Of a DNA stretch of 64,000 bases, positions 36,424-45,905 are shown one piece after another (within the stretch, counting starts at the first letter, position 1; each line of letters opens with the position of its first letter). The DNA comes from JBDRRP01 sp964446485 (lineage in GTDB: Bacteria > Desulfobacterota > Desulfobacteria > Desulfobacterales > JBDRRP01). The translations under genes and the position numbers were made by a program. Below the pieces are notes generated by a model that saw nothing but the letters and a program-made list of their open reading frames with translations, had not been told where the DNA came from and ran no database searches. The DNA lies in contig CAYUOU010000006.1 in assembly GCA_964446485.1 (NCBI GenBank), forward strand, positions 17,780 to 81,779. Reading direction: 5' to 3'.

Positions 36424-36745
36424 GAGCCGTCTTTCCACTAGTCCCAATCATCTACAGCAGGAAATCCAGCGACTTTCCGCCCGGGAAGATAGCATAACGC
36501 ATTGGACATTACAATGACGGCAGCTTTCACGCCGGTATGCCTAACGGTGGCTGCCGCGACAAGCAGCCGACACACCCGGTATCGCGGCCGAGGCGCCCTA
36601 CCAGCAACAGCAGTGCTTACAGTGTAACCGTCTCTGCATTCAGCGCCGCGTATGGGCAAGCGCTTTCCTGAGCTGTGATCATCCGGATTGTTTTTGACAA
36701 TGCTAGATGTGCAGTGTATGTGGTGCGACTTAAATAGGGCGAATC
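36424..36745. other. Intergenic region before the dynamin-like gene
   Basis: 322 bases without a supported gene; short frames on both strands show no recognisable feature. A good promoter lies at 36694-36722. The region also lies upstream of the small Cys-rich gene on the other strand. Confidence 0.5.
36694..36722 (+). promoter_or_regulatory. Candidate sigma-70 promoter of the dynamin-like GTPase gene
   Basis: Consensus TTGACA, 17-base spacer and TATGTG end 24 bases before the ATG at 36746. This predicts a very short leader. Confidence 0.65.
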
Positions 36746-38992
36746 ATGGATCCTTTCCAATCCGACAAATCAACATTGACCGAAGCGGCGCAGAGGTTTG
36801 CCGGTGTGCTGGCGGATACGACGGCAGTCGGCATCCCTGCCGACCGGCGGTTTGACGCGTGGCAGACTTACTGTGGCGGGCTTTTTCAATGGCTCGAAGA
36901 AGATATTATCCGCGTTGCTGTCGTGGGGTCGATCAAATCGGGCAAGAGCACTTTCTCGAATTCACTGTTCAACGCCGATCATTTGAAACGGGGTGCCGGG
37001 GTGGTGACCTCCATCGTCACGCGCGTTCGCAGCGGAAACGCCCTCAAAGCCATGCTCTATTTCAAGACGTGGGAAGAAATCAATGCGGATGTCTCCCAGG
37101 CGCTGGTCTTACTGCCCACACTGGAACGGCCGGCTGGAGAGGCGGCCTTTGATATTCGCAGCGAGCGTGACCGTCTCGCACTGAAAGACGCCATCGAGGC
37201 ACTGGATGCCGATCTGCTCATGCGGGAGGGAGAGCGCAACCCGCACACGGTGATGATCTCACTTTATCTTCAAGGCTACGAGCGTGTGACAGCGTTCATG
37301 TCCACTGAAGAAAAAGTCATCACCTTCGACGCCGCCCGCTTTTTGGAGCATCGTCGCTTTGTCGCCGACGACAGCCTCGCTGTTTACTTGAGGGATATTG
37401 AAATCCGATTGGACGGCGAGGGTTTGGACCCGTCCATCGAAATCGCCGACTGTCAGGGCAGTGATTCGCCGAATCCGCTTCACCTCTCGATGATCCAGGA
37501 CTACCTCTACGTCACCCACCTGCTCGTGTATGTCATCAGCAGCCGCACCGGGCTGCGCCGCGCGGATCTGCGATTTCTCTCCATGATTCAAAAGATGGGC
37601 ATCATGGGCAACGTTATGTTCGTGCTGAATTGCGATTTCAGTGAACACGACAGTTTGGGCGGGTTGACGGCGGTGCGGGACCGGGTCCTGAAAGAGTTGG
37701 GGCTGTTGGTGGCAACACCTGAGGTTTACGCATTTTCGAGCCTCTACAATCTCTACCTGTCTATCCGGAATGACTTGTCTGAGAAGGCTGAACGGCAACT
37801 GGTCGGCTGGGAGACCGAATCGGCGCTGGTTGACTTTTCCAACGACCAGACCCGGCGGTTCATGCGGCGGTTCATGAGAACGCTGGATGAAGAGCGCTAC
37901 AGCCTGCTGTTGAAAAATCCCATTGAACGGCTCACCGTGATGACCGCCGCCGCCCTCTCATGGGTGCACATGCAGGCGGAAGTTCTCGGCGCCGACGCCA
38001 CCAGTGCCGACGAGTTGCTGCAGCGTCTTGAAAAACAGCAGCGGCGTATCACCCAAATTCAAGACCTTGTCCAAAGCACCCTCAGCGGAGCAACGAGCAA
38101 ACTGAAAGGGGAAATGAAGACGGCCGTCGACCGTTTCTTTTACGCCGGCGAATACGACCTGGTGGGGCGGGTGATTCGGTTCATCGACGGATACGAATTG
38201 AATTTCAACACCTATGAAAATAAGCTGGCCGCTTCCGGATTCGCCAGTACCTTGTACCTGGTGTTTCAGGATTTCCGGCAGGCGCTGGATCTGTTCATTG
38301 CGGAGACCATCCACCCGGAGGTGGTTCGCCTCTCGAGGACATTGGAGCAGCGCATTGTCGACTACCTCATGGACGTTGCCGAGCCCTTTCAGGCGATGGT
38401 CATGGACATGGTGGCCCAATCCAACCAGCGCCTTGCCAGTCCCGGCAACGGCACGGGGTCTCTCGGCGATCGCCCATTGGAAAAGCCCGATGTCCAGGCC
38501 GTCAAGCGTATGTCCGGGCTGTCTTTGCCACCGGCGGGGGCATCGCTGCGGTATTCGGCCATTATCAAAACCGAGGCCATTGCCCGGCTAGGATTTTATC
38601 GGGTGGTGAAGTGGTTTAAAACCGTCTTGAAAAAACCGCTGCGAAACGCCCGGGAAGACGAAATGTCAGCCATCCAAGACGGCCTCCGGCGGATCAAGCG
38701 GGAGACCGAAAAGTCCATTCGCTTTCATTTCAAAAGCTACCGGGAGAACGTCAAATTCCAGTATATTCACAAACTGATCGATGCGGCATCCGCCCACATG
38801 CATCAGATGCTCAAAGACCGCTTCGATGCTTTCGGCGCTGATCTGGTCGGCATCGAAATGCTGGTGAAGAAGACCGATGTCGATCGTGAGGCCGTCTTAT
38901 CGACGTTGCGGGCCGCCGGTGAGAACTTGGCGCACATTCAGTCAACCCTGGACGGCCTGCACAATGGCATCACCCGCGAATCGCGTCGATAA
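36746..38992 (+). CDS. Dynamin-like large GTPase
   Basis: 748 residues. The G1 P-loop is GSIKSGKST (residues 61-69) after IIRVAVV; G3 appears as DCQG at Asp235 instead of DxPG; a VLNCDFSEHD at Asn295 stands where NKxD would be expected. The rest (about residues 330-748) is helical, with amphipathic stretches and no clear transmembrane hairpin. Bacterial dynamin-like proteins bind and remodel membranes in various processes. The altered G3/G4 motifs leave nucleotide specificity uncertain. It is followed 70 bases later by a ParA-like gene, probably co-transcribed. Confidence 0.82.
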   Translation: MDPFQSDKSTLTEAAQRFAGVLADTTAVGIPADRRFDAWQTYCGGLFQWLEEDIIRVAVVGSIKSGKSTFSNSLFNADHLKRGAGVVTSIVTRVRSGNALKAMLYFKTWEEINADVSQALVLLPTLERPAGEAAFDIRSERDRLALKDAIEALDADLLMREGERNPHTVMISLYLQGYERVTAFMSTEEKVITFDAARFLEHRRFVADDSLAVYLRDIEIRLDGEGLDPSIEIADCQGSDSPNPLHLSMIQDYLYVTHLLVYVISSRTGLRRADLRFLSMIQKMGIMGNVMFVLNCDFSEHDSLGGLTAVRDRVLKELGLLVATPEVYAFSSLYNLYLSIRNDLSEKAERQLVGWETESALVDFSNDQTRRFMRRFMRTLDEERYSLLLKNPIERLTVMTAAALSWVHMQAEVLGADATSADELLQRLEKQQRRITQIQDLVQSTLSGATSKLKGEMKTAVDRFFYAGEYDLVGRVIRFIDGYELNFNTYENKLAASGFASTLYLVFQDFRQALDLFIAETIHPEVVRLSRTLEQRIVDYLMDVAEPFQAMVMDMVAQSNQRLASPGNGTGSLGDRPLEKPDVQAVKRMSGLSLPPAGASLRYSAIIKTEAIARLGFYRVVKWFKTVLKKPLRNAREDEMSAIQDGLRRIKRETEKSIRFHFKSYRENVKFQYIHKLIDAASAHMHQMLKDRFDAFGADLVGIEMLVKKTDVDREAVLSTLRAAGENLAHIQSTLDGLHNGITRESRR

Positions 38993-39062
38993 CCGCGTGG
39001 TGCCACAGGATGCCGGTAAAAGCCTATCAGTGAATGCGGCACACCATAATGGGGGGGGTACC

Positions 39063-39854
39063 ATGACGACGTCCAATGCTTGCAGGGTCATCGCCGTTGC
39101 CAATGAGAAGGGCGGGGTCGGCAAAACGGTCACGGTCATCAATTTGTCTGCCGCCCTGCAGATGCGCGGGCACTCCGTGCTGGTTGTCGATATGGATCCC
39201 CAGGGCAATACCAGCGCCGGCTTGGGGGTGACCCCGGCGCCTGGCGCGCTGAGCACCTACGATCTCATCCGGGATCCGAAAAAGACACCGGCATCGGCGG
39301 CGGTTGTGGCCACGCGCTGGGAGGGGCTCGCCGTCGTTCCGGCGCATACGGATTTGGCCGGCGCGGACATCGAACTCGTCAACGAATACGGTCGGGAGAA
39401 TCGACTCAAGCGCGCCCTGCAGTCTGTGGCGGCCGCATATGACTTCATCATCATCGACACCCCGCCCAGCCTGTCGCTACTGACGGTGAATGTCTTTGCC
39501 GCCGCCAAAGAGGTGCTCGTACCCTGTCAGACGCACCCATACGCTTATGCGGCCCTCAACGAACTGTTCGACACCATTGAGGCCATCACCGAAGAGATCA
39601 ACCATGGCCTGGTGATATCCGGAATTCTGGCGACCCTGTTCGATCAACGCACGCGCGTGTGTCACGACATCCTCGAAAAGCTGCGTCGCGACGACCGGTA
39701 CCGCCGATACCTGTTGGAGACCGTCATTCGCACCAATATCACCATCGCCGAAAGTGCCGATGCCGGCACACCGGTGGTCTATTACCGTGCCGCCAGTTTC
39801 GGCGCCGAGGACTATGGGCGTCTGGCCGACGAGGTGCTGGTGCGGACCCCCTGA
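39063..39854 (+). CDS. ParA/Soj-type ATPase
   Basis: The ATG at 39063 follows GGGGGGGTACC, giving 263 residues. The deviant Walker A KGGVGKT, VVDMDPQGNTS, and IDTPPSLSLLTVNV match chromosomal ParA/Soj proteins. No parB, noc or parS-like site lies next to it, so it is an orphan ParA. Orphan ParA/MinD-like proteins position chemoreceptor arrays, carboxysomes, flagella or plasmids. The frame from 38877 overlaps the GTPase gene and is rejected. It is convergent with the YcaO gene at 39958. Confidence 0.9.
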   Translation: MTTSNACRVIAVANEKGGVGKTVTVINLSAALQMRGHSVLVVDMDPQGNTSAGLGVTPAPGALSTYDLIRDPKKTPASAAVVATRWEGLAVVPAHTDLAGADIELVNEYGRENRLKRALQSVAAAYDFIIIDTPPSLSLLTVNVFAAAKEVLVPCQTHPYAYAALNELFDTIEAITEEINHGLVISGILATLFDQRTRVCHDILEKLRRDDRYRRYLLETVIRTNITIAESADAGTPVVYYRAASFGAEDYGRLADEVLVRTP

Positions 39855-39957
39855 TCCGGCGGCCTCAGCCTGTGGGTCCTTTTCTGCTACACGCATTTCG
39901 GGTGACGCCTCTTCAGGGCGCCTCCCGCCGGTTTTCCCACCTTCCAACGCCCTTCCA

Positions 39958-41703
39958 TCATCCGGGTTCAGGAGCCTTTTTTTGCAGGGCCAGCAGGTTT
40001 TCCAGGGCGAAGGTGATACCGGGGTCCAGGGCGAGGGCCGTTTCATAATAACGGATCGCATTTTCACGGTCGCCCAGGTCCCGGTAATTGGAAGCGATGT
40101 TGGCGTAATCGATGGCTGAAGACGGGTCCAGGGAAATCACCCGCTGAAAGCTTTCGATGGCCTTTTCGTGGGCCTTGAGCTTGAAATGACAAAACCCTTT
40201 GAGGTTGTGGACATCGGTGCGATCTTCATCCAGGCGCTCAGCCTGTGAGAGCGCGTCCAGGGCCGCCGCGTAGCGCTCGAGTTCCTTGAGGGCCACGCCG
40301 GTGTAGGCATAGATGTCGGCAGCCTCCGCATCCGGCGGATCCAGCTGTGCGGCCTCGGCCAGCGGCGCCAGGGCCATTTCCGGCTGGTCCATGGCGATGA
40401 GACACTGGCCAATGTAAAATTTCACATAATACTTTCCGGGAAGATCGGCGTCGATGGCTGATAGGCGTGTCAGGGCCTCTCTCGGCGGGAACGCGTTAGC
40501 AACGTGCTTGGCGGTGAACAACCCCACATTGGTGCCGACGGCTCTTTCCCTGAAGTGGGCCCCGGGCACGATGGTATAGAACGACGGGATACCCAGTTTG
40601 GGATGCCGGGTGTCGATGAGAATGACGTCCATGCCACGGCCGTCCAGTGCCGCCACGCAACGCTCGACCTCGATGCGGATGTTGTCGTTCGAAACATCGG
40701 GCAGGGTGTCGATGCCGACCATTCGGGGCGGGTTCATGATGTAGGCTGCATCATCGAGGGTATTGAATTTCGGCAGGCCACTGGCGACGAAGTTGGAACC
40801 CGAATGAAAATCACCGGCCAGTTGGGCCACTTCGGTGAGGGCGCGACTGAGCGCTTTCTCAGGGTCCGGAGTGGTGCCGGCGGTCCATACGATTTCGCTT
40901 TTATCGGGAAACGTCAATGGGTCGTAAGCCATCACCGCAACCGACGGAATGCCGGTGTCCAGCGAGAAATCCGATATGTGAAGGCGGATGCCGGCGCGCT
41001 GGTATTTGTCCAGCATGTCACACACCGCGGGATCCGTTGCAGAGGCGGGATCGATGCCCGGTACGCTGAGGCGGCCGTTGCTGACCAGGGCGCTGACGTG
41101 TCGCTCGACGATTTCACAGATCCCCTGGCTGATGGCTTCTTCCTGGCAATTGCCGGCCGAGGGCCCGTTGAACTGGTTGATGGCAAAAAACCAGTCAAAG
41201 GGTACCAAGATGCTCTGGCCCTGGGTCAGGTTGAACGCCTGGGCCCATTTCATGGGAAGCTGTTCGTAGATTCTCCGGGCCGCTTCGATATCTGGGGTGC
41301 TGTCGTGAACCGATTGGGCGATATAGTGAAAGGGCAGGGCCGCTTCTCCCAGGGACGCCGGAGTGGCGGTGATAAATCTTGTTGGATCCTTAATAAATGC
41401 GAAAAAGCTGAACCGCTCGGCCAGTTCCATGACGGCACTGGCTTCGGCCTGCTCCGGGGTCGCTCCTTTACCCATCTGTTTTCGCGTACCGATGATACGT
41501 CGGGCGTCTTTGCCGCAGCGGCTGAAAAACACCGGGATATCCAGACGCCCCGTGTCGATGCGCTGGGTCGCCTCCAAAATATCCAGGTTCAGTTTCGCCA
41601 GGCGACGTTTGAAACGGCGGACAGTTTCATCCGGGGTGATGATTTTATCCTGATCATCCGTGTATCGCTTGATCGCGTCCTGGAGGGAAATGGTCACTTT
41701 CAT
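39958..41703 (-). CDS. YcaO-domain protein with C-terminal TPR repeats
   Basis: The ATG at 41703 follows AGAGGTGACC, giving 581 residues. The N-terminal two thirds is a YcaO domain: EASAVMELAERFSFF, the ATP-site stretch NCQEEAISQGICEIVERH, and GTTPDPEKALSRALTEVAQL. The C-terminal part (about residues 410-575) contains TPR repeats with A/G pairs, such as AIESFQRVISLDPSSAIDYANI. E. coli YcaO has about the same length and a C-terminal TPR-like part; it is linked to methylthiolation of ribosomal S12. YcaO enzymes activate amide bonds with ATP. No peptide precursor or TfuA gene is nearby. Confidence 0.85.
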   Translation of the reverse strand: MKVTISLQDAIKRYTDDQDKIITPDETVRRFKRRLAKLNLDILEATQRIDTGRLDIPVFFSRCGKDARRIIGTRKQMGKGATPEQAEASAVMELAERFSFFAFIKDPTRFITATPASLGEAALPFHYIAQSVHDSTPDIEAARRIYEQLPMKWAQAFNLTQGQSILVPFDWFFAINQFNGPSAGNCQEEAISQGICEIVERHVSALVSNGRLSVPGIDPASATDPAVCDMLDKYQRAGIRLHISDFSLDTGIPSVAVMAYDPLTFPDKSEIVWTAGTTPDPEKALSRALTEVAQLAGDFHSGSNFVASGLPKFNTLDDAAYIMNPPRMVGIDTLPDVSNDNIRIEVERCVAALDGRGMDVILIDTRHPKLGIPSFYTIVPGAHFRERAVGTNVGLFTAKHVANAFPPREALTRLSAIDADLPGKYYVKFYIGQCLIAMDQPEMALAPLAEAAQLDPPDAEAADIYAYTGVALKELERYAAALDALSQAERLDEDRTDVHNLKGFCHFKLKAHEKAIESFQRVISLDPSSAIDYANIASNYRDLGDRENAIRYYETALALDPGITFALENLLALQKKAPEPG

Positions 41704-41921
41704 GGTCACCTCTGTGTGGTTGTCTCAATGACCCTTGCGCTGTGGCAAGGATGACTGCAGGGCGGGAATGGATCTCCACTGCCCTGCAGCGCGCCGCTGT
41801 TTTACAAAAACGCATCAATGACCATGATTTGCCTGCGATGACAAGCGGTTTTTTACCGTTGCCGATGAGGAAAGCTGTGCACAAAAATGCTTGCCGAGGC
41901 CTGCCCTCGGTTCGGTTTTAA

Positions 41922-41949
41922 TTGACGGAACCCTCTGAAATCTGATAAA
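41922..41949 (+). promoter_or_regulatory. Promoter of tRNA-Ala
   Basis: TTGACG, 16 bases, then GATAAA, 15 bases upstream of the tRNA-Ala 5' end. Spacing to the start is normal for a tRNA promoter. Confidence 0.55.
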
Positions 41950-41964
41950 GAGGGGGCTTGCCGT

Positions 41965-42040
41965 GGGGATGTAGCTCAGCTGGGAGAGCGCGGCGTTCGC
42001 AATGCCGAGGTCAGGGGTTCGATCCCCCTCATCTCCACCA
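41965..42040 (+). tRNA. tRNA-Ala (anticodon CGC)
   Basis: 76 bases including an encoded CCA. Acceptor GGGGATG pairs with CATCTCC (one G-U), the D arm carries AGCTCAGCTGGGAGAGC, the anticodon stem CGGCG/TGCCG encloses TTCGCAA (anticodon CGC), and the T arm has GGTTCGATCC. Confidence 0.95.
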
Positions 42041-42248
42041 CCTTTTCTTGGATGCCCGATATGCATTGATCCTATCCGCTGCCATCCGGCGGTGATTACT
42101 GGGGGGCATTTCGTCATCAGCGGGCTGCCATGTTTCCCACCCCGACCGGCATCGGTCGATTTTCCACCATCGATGATTATTTTCATCCAATCGGCGCAAG
42201 AAACTGCGGTGATTGGAGTCGATATCTCTGCACAAGGAGCCACACCCC

Positions 42249-42836
42249 ATGCAACGGACCGCTACCCACTCACGAGAGACCAAGGAAACCCGAATCTCCG
42301 CCACACTGACCCTTGACGGTCGCGGAGCGGCCGACATCGATACCGGAATCGGGTTGTTAGACCACATGCTGACCCTGTTTGCCGTGCACGGTTTTTTTGA
42401 CCTGCAACTCGAAGCGTCGGGAGACCTTGAAGTCGACGCCCATCACACCGTTGAGGACGTTGGCCTCGTTCTGGGGGAAACCATCAATGCCGCCCTCGGT
42501 GACCGCGCTGGTATTCGACGCTATGGCCATGCCGCAATACCCATGGACGATGCCCTTGCCGAGGTGACGATCGACCTTTCGCGGCGCCCATTTCTGGTTT
42601 TCCATCTCCCCCAGGTCGTTCGCAGCGGGAGCGTCTTCGACGCGGGGATGGCAAAAGAGTTTTTTAGGGCGCTGTCGGTCAAAGGCGGCATGAATCTGCA
42701 CATCAGGGTGCCGTATGGTGAAAACGAGCACCACATCATTGAAGCCGTTTTCAAAGCCCTGGCCCGTGCGTTGGATCATGCCGTATCCACCGACCCGAGG
42801 GTTCAGGGCGCCCCTTCGACCAAGGGAAGTCTATGA
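42249..42836 (+). CDS. hisB: Imidazoleglycerol-phosphate dehydratase
   Basis: I place the start at 42249, after ACAAGGAGCCACACCCC, giving 195 residues. It dehydrates imidazole glycerol phosphate to imidazole acetol phosphate, the reaction before HisC. GLLDHMLTLFAVHGFFDL, DAHHTVEDVGLVLGE and NEHHIIEAVFKALARAL supply the metal-binding histidines. It is the single-function form (no phosphatase domain). The stop overlaps the start of the lipoprotein gene (ATGAG). Confidence 0.96.
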   Translation: MQRTATHSRETKETRISATLTLDGRGAADIDTGIGLLDHMLTLFAVHGFFDLQLEASGDLEVDAHHTVEDVGLVLGETINAALGDRAGIRRYGHAAIPMDDALAEVTIDLSRRPFLVFHLPQVVRSGSVFDAGMAKEFFRALSVKGGMNLHIRVPYGENEHHIIEAVFKALARALDHAVSTDPRVQGAPSTKGSL

Positions 42837-43555
42837 GCCGCGCCTCGGTAACCGGCATTGAACTGCCTCTCGGGCGAGTCACATTGATGCTCATGGTGTT
42901 GATGATCGCCGCCTGCTCAAGCCTTCCGTCAGAAAAAACTCCGTCCCGTGCACTCCCCGTCGAGACGGTGGCATTGATACCGGTGCAAAACATGGCTGCC
43001 ATTTACGGGGCATCCCGGCGTGTGCGCAACCCGCTGAGCGGCAGCGTTTTCCTTACCGGATCGGTCAGCAATGAGGCCGCCCGGTTTTTTGAAGACGCCG
43101 TTTACACAAGGATCCAGGCGCTGGGCCGATTCCAGGTCCTGCCGCCGGAGAGTTCGGTGGGCGCCATGTCATCGCTCACAGTCACCGGTTCGTCTCCCAT
43201 TTTGGACCGCAACTTGTGGATCGAAAGCGGCCGGGCACTCAATGTGGATGGGGTGCTGGTCTGCTTTCTCTATCGATACCACGAACGGATCGGTAGCCGA
43301 TATGCGGCGGAGGCGCCGGCGTCTGTGGCCTTTGACCTGTACCTGCTCCGGTCAGTCGACGGCCGCGTGTTGTGGCAGGGCCGTTTCGATGAGACTCAAC
43401 GGGCCCTCAGTGAAAACCTGCTGGACTTCAACAAGTTCATGAAACGGAAGGGCTGGATATCGGCCAACGACCTGGCTCTCGCCGGTTTGGATGATCTTTT
43501 CGACACCCTTCGCCAGACCCCGAAGGCACCGGGCGCCGACAAAAACGGTTCTTGA
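42833..43555 (+). CDS. Predicted lipoprotein of unknown function
   Basis: 240 residues. The N-terminus is a lipoprotein signal peptide with lipobox LMIAAC (Cys28). After it, the sequence IPVQNMAAIYG, FFEDAVYTRIQALGRFQVLPPES and DGVLVCFLYRYHERIG resembles secreted proteins of the GNA1162/LpoB-like (TolB-N-terminal fold) kind, but I cannot assign a family. It starts inside the end of hisB (ATGA overlap), so it is translationally coupled to it. Localisation to the outer or inner membrane is likely. Confidence 0.75.
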   Translation: MSRASVTGIELPLGRVTLMLMVLMIAACSSLPSEKTPSRALPVETVALIPVQNMAAIYGASRRVRNPLSGSVFLTGSVSNEAARFFEDAVYTRIQALGRFQVLPPESSVGAMSSLTVTGSSPILDRNLWIESGRALNVDGVLVCFLYRYHERIGSRYAAEAPASVAFDLYLLRSVDGRVLWQGRFDETQRALSENLLDFNKFMKRKGWISANDLALAGLDDLFDTLRQTPKAPGADKNGS

Positions 43556-43580
43556 CAAAAACATCGATAATCGGTAGCTT
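43552..43580 (+). promoter_or_regulatory. Candidate promoter of the dnaG-rpoD operon
   Basis: TTGACA, 17 bases and TAGCTT. It overlaps the stop codon of the lipoprotein gene, and the leader to the dnaG start is about 255 bases. Confidence 0.5.
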
Positions 43581-43843
43581 GGCCAGTTCTTCAATATGAT
43601 TGTTCGACCTTTTTTTCGCTTCAGTGGCATCCGGCCCGCGGTGGCAGGCATCGGCGCCACTGCCGGCCACAAGATCAACGGAGTCATCGTTTACAGATCA
43701 CTGCGTCAAGCACCACCCGGTTACGGGCCGACCATCTTTGAGCAACGTGAACGCGCTAGAAGGCACTAGGGCGCTGCAATCACGGCGCCTTAACCTCCCC
43801 GGCCGGCCGCCATTGCGACCGGGTCAAATTGGAGGACACCTTT

Positions 43844-45721
43844 TTGGGGTTTCGTATCCCTGAAGAGAAAATTACCGAGGTCAAAAACGCCGCCGATATT
43901 GTGGACATTATCGCAGATGCGGTGGTGCTTAAAAAGGCAGGAAAGAACTATCTTGGCCTGTGTCCGTTTCACTCGGAAAAAACCCCCTCGTTCTCAGTAA
44001 GTCCCGAAAAGCAGATCTTTCATTGTTTTGGGTGCGGCACCGGTGGCAATGTCTTCACCTTTATGATGAAACATCAGGGGGTGTCTTTTCCAGATGCCGT
44101 GAAGTCCATTGCCAATCGTTACGGCATCGATCTGCCGGCGGCTCAGCTGTCGCCCGGCCAGCAAATGGAAATGAGCCAGCGGGAAAGGCTTTACAGGATC
44201 AATCAGATGGCCATGGGCTTCTACAAAGACTGTCTCAATAGTGACCGTATCGGGCGCAAGGCAACTGCCTATCTCCAGCGCCGGGGCTTCGATGCCAATG
44301 CGATGGCCCATTTCAAAATCGGTTATGCCCCGGAATCCTGGGACCACCTGTCGCGGTTTTTGAGCCGCAAAAAAGTCCCCCCGCAGTATGCTGAGCTGTC
44401 CGGGCTCGTGCTGCCCCGCAAGAAGAGCACCGGGCATTACGATCGTTTCCGGGACCGTGTGATGTTCCCCATCTTTGATGGCGCCGAACGGGTTATTGGG
44501 TTTGGAGGCCGGGTGATCGGCGACGGGCAGCCAAAGTACATGAATTCCCCTGAAACACCGGTCTACAACAAGCGCAAATCCCTTTACGGAATCAACTGGG
44601 CGAGGCCCAGTTGCCGGCAGCTCAACCGCGTATACATCGTAGAAGGCTATTTAGACCTGCTGAGCCTTCATCTCAGCGGCATCCAGAATGTCGTGGCGAC
44701 GCTGGGGACCGCGCTGACGGCGCAGCAGATTCGAGCCCTCAAGGGCATTGTCGGCAATGGCACCATCACGCTGGTGTTCGACTCAGACAACGCCGGCATG
44801 AAAGCCGCCCACCGAAGCCTGGATCTGTTCTGGCAGGAACACACGAATTTTCAAAAAGGGGACGTGTTCTCCGAAGCCGACGCCGACACGCGGATATTGG
44901 TGCTGCCGGAGGGGCACGACCCTGACTCGTATATTCGACAGTTCGGTGCCGATGCTTTCCTGGCGGATGCCGAGAAAGCACCCGGCATCATCCCCTTTCT
45001 TTGTGAATCCGCCATCGGGCGGTTTGGCCTGTCAGCGGAGGGGAAAATCCGAGTGGTGGGCGAGCTGTCCGCGGCGATGGCCGGTATCGATGACCCTGTG
45101 GCGCGATCGGTTTACACCCGAATGATTGCCGAACGGCTCGGCATCGATGAAGGGGCCATCATTGAAAAGATCAGGGCAACGGCCGCCCGGCGTGGGCGCA
45201 CTGGACGACATAGGACCGGTGAGGGGGCTTTTGCGCCTCCGTTGCCCCCGCCTGCTGATCCCGTGTCGACCGAAAGAACGGCGGCTGCAAATCCGCTCGA
45301 ACGGCTGCTGCTGACGATGATGATCCAGTTCCCGGGGATTCATACTGAAATACGACGGCGACAGATTGTCGAGTCCCTGGAAGACCCGATACTAAAGGCG
45401 GCCGGTGAGGCCGTTTTGACCCATGACACCACAAACGGAATAGACGTGGCGGTAGTGATCCAACGGCAAACGGATAGCGCCGTGGCGGCCGTGCTCAGTG
45501 AACTGGCCATGGCCGACGAAGAATGGGATCTGGATGGCTGCCATCGTCTGATCCAGCAGTTCGAAATGAAGCGGAACCGCTCAAACGATGCGTTGGCCCA
45601 ACAGATAAGAAAGGCCGATGCCACTCAAGATCACGCCATGCTGATGAAGTTGCTGAAAGAAAAACAGAAACAGGCCAGGAATGCCCGCGCCGGGTACCCA
45701 CGTCATAAACCCAAGGATTGA
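43844..45721 (+). CDS. dnaG: DNA primase
   Basis: I place the start at the TTG at 43844, eight bases after GGAGG, giving 625 residues; the TTG at 43829 would lie on top of the ribosome binding site. The N-terminal zinc motif CPFHSEKTPSFSVSPEKQ is followed by FHCFGCGTGGN. The TOPRIM core has YIVEGYLDLLSLH and TLVFDSDNAGMKA. DnaG makes RNA primers at the replication fork. It is followed by rpoD, as in the macromolecular-synthesis operon, but rpsU is absent upstream. A rare TTG start may moderate expression. Confidence 0.96.
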   Translation: MGFRIPEEKITEVKNAADIVDIIADAVVLKKAGKNYLGLCPFHSEKTPSFSVSPEKQIFHCFGCGTGGNVFTFMMKHQGVSFPDAVKSIANRYGIDLPAAQLSPGQQMEMSQRERLYRINQMAMGFYKDCLNSDRIGRKATAYLQRRGFDANAMAHFKIGYAPESWDHLSRFLSRKKVPPQYAELSGLVLPRKKSTGHYDRFRDRVMFPIFDGAERVIGFGGRVIGDGQPKYMNSPETPVYNKRKSLYGINWARPSCRQLNRVYIVEGYLDLLSLHLSGIQNVVATLGTALTAQQIRALKGIVGNGTITLVFDSDNAGMKAAHRSLDLFWQEHTNFQKGDVFSEADADTRILVLPEGHDPDSYIRQFGADAFLADAEKAPGIIPFLCESAIGRFGLSAEGKIRVVGELSAAMAGIDDPVARSVYTRMIAERLGIDEGAIIEKIRATAARRGRTGRHRTGEGAFAPPLPPPADPVSTERTAAANPLERLLLTMMIQFPGIHTEIRRRQIVESLEDPILKAAGEAVLTHDTTNGIDVAVVIQRQTDSAVAAVLSELAMADEEWDLDGCHRLIQQFEMKRNRSNDALAQQIRKADATQDHAMLMKLLKEKQKQARNARAGYPRHKPKD

Positions 45722-45905
45722 CGGGATGGCGTCCCCGGCGGTCGGGGCCGGCGGTTGTTTATGAGCAGCAGTTTTCACTTCAGTACCCTCTGCAGGGGTG
45801 ACACTTCAACGGACGTTGCCGAGGCAACGCTCCTTGGCCGGGACCGGCGCAAGGTTCCGAAGCCGCCGGGTGTGAGGGCGGCCGCTGACTTAGGAGGTCT
45901 CATCG

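Noticed and set aside
40504..41754. 416-codon open frame opposite the YcaO gene
   Set aside because: Gly/Arg/His-rich antisense text with no domain; YcaO motifs are intact on the other strand.
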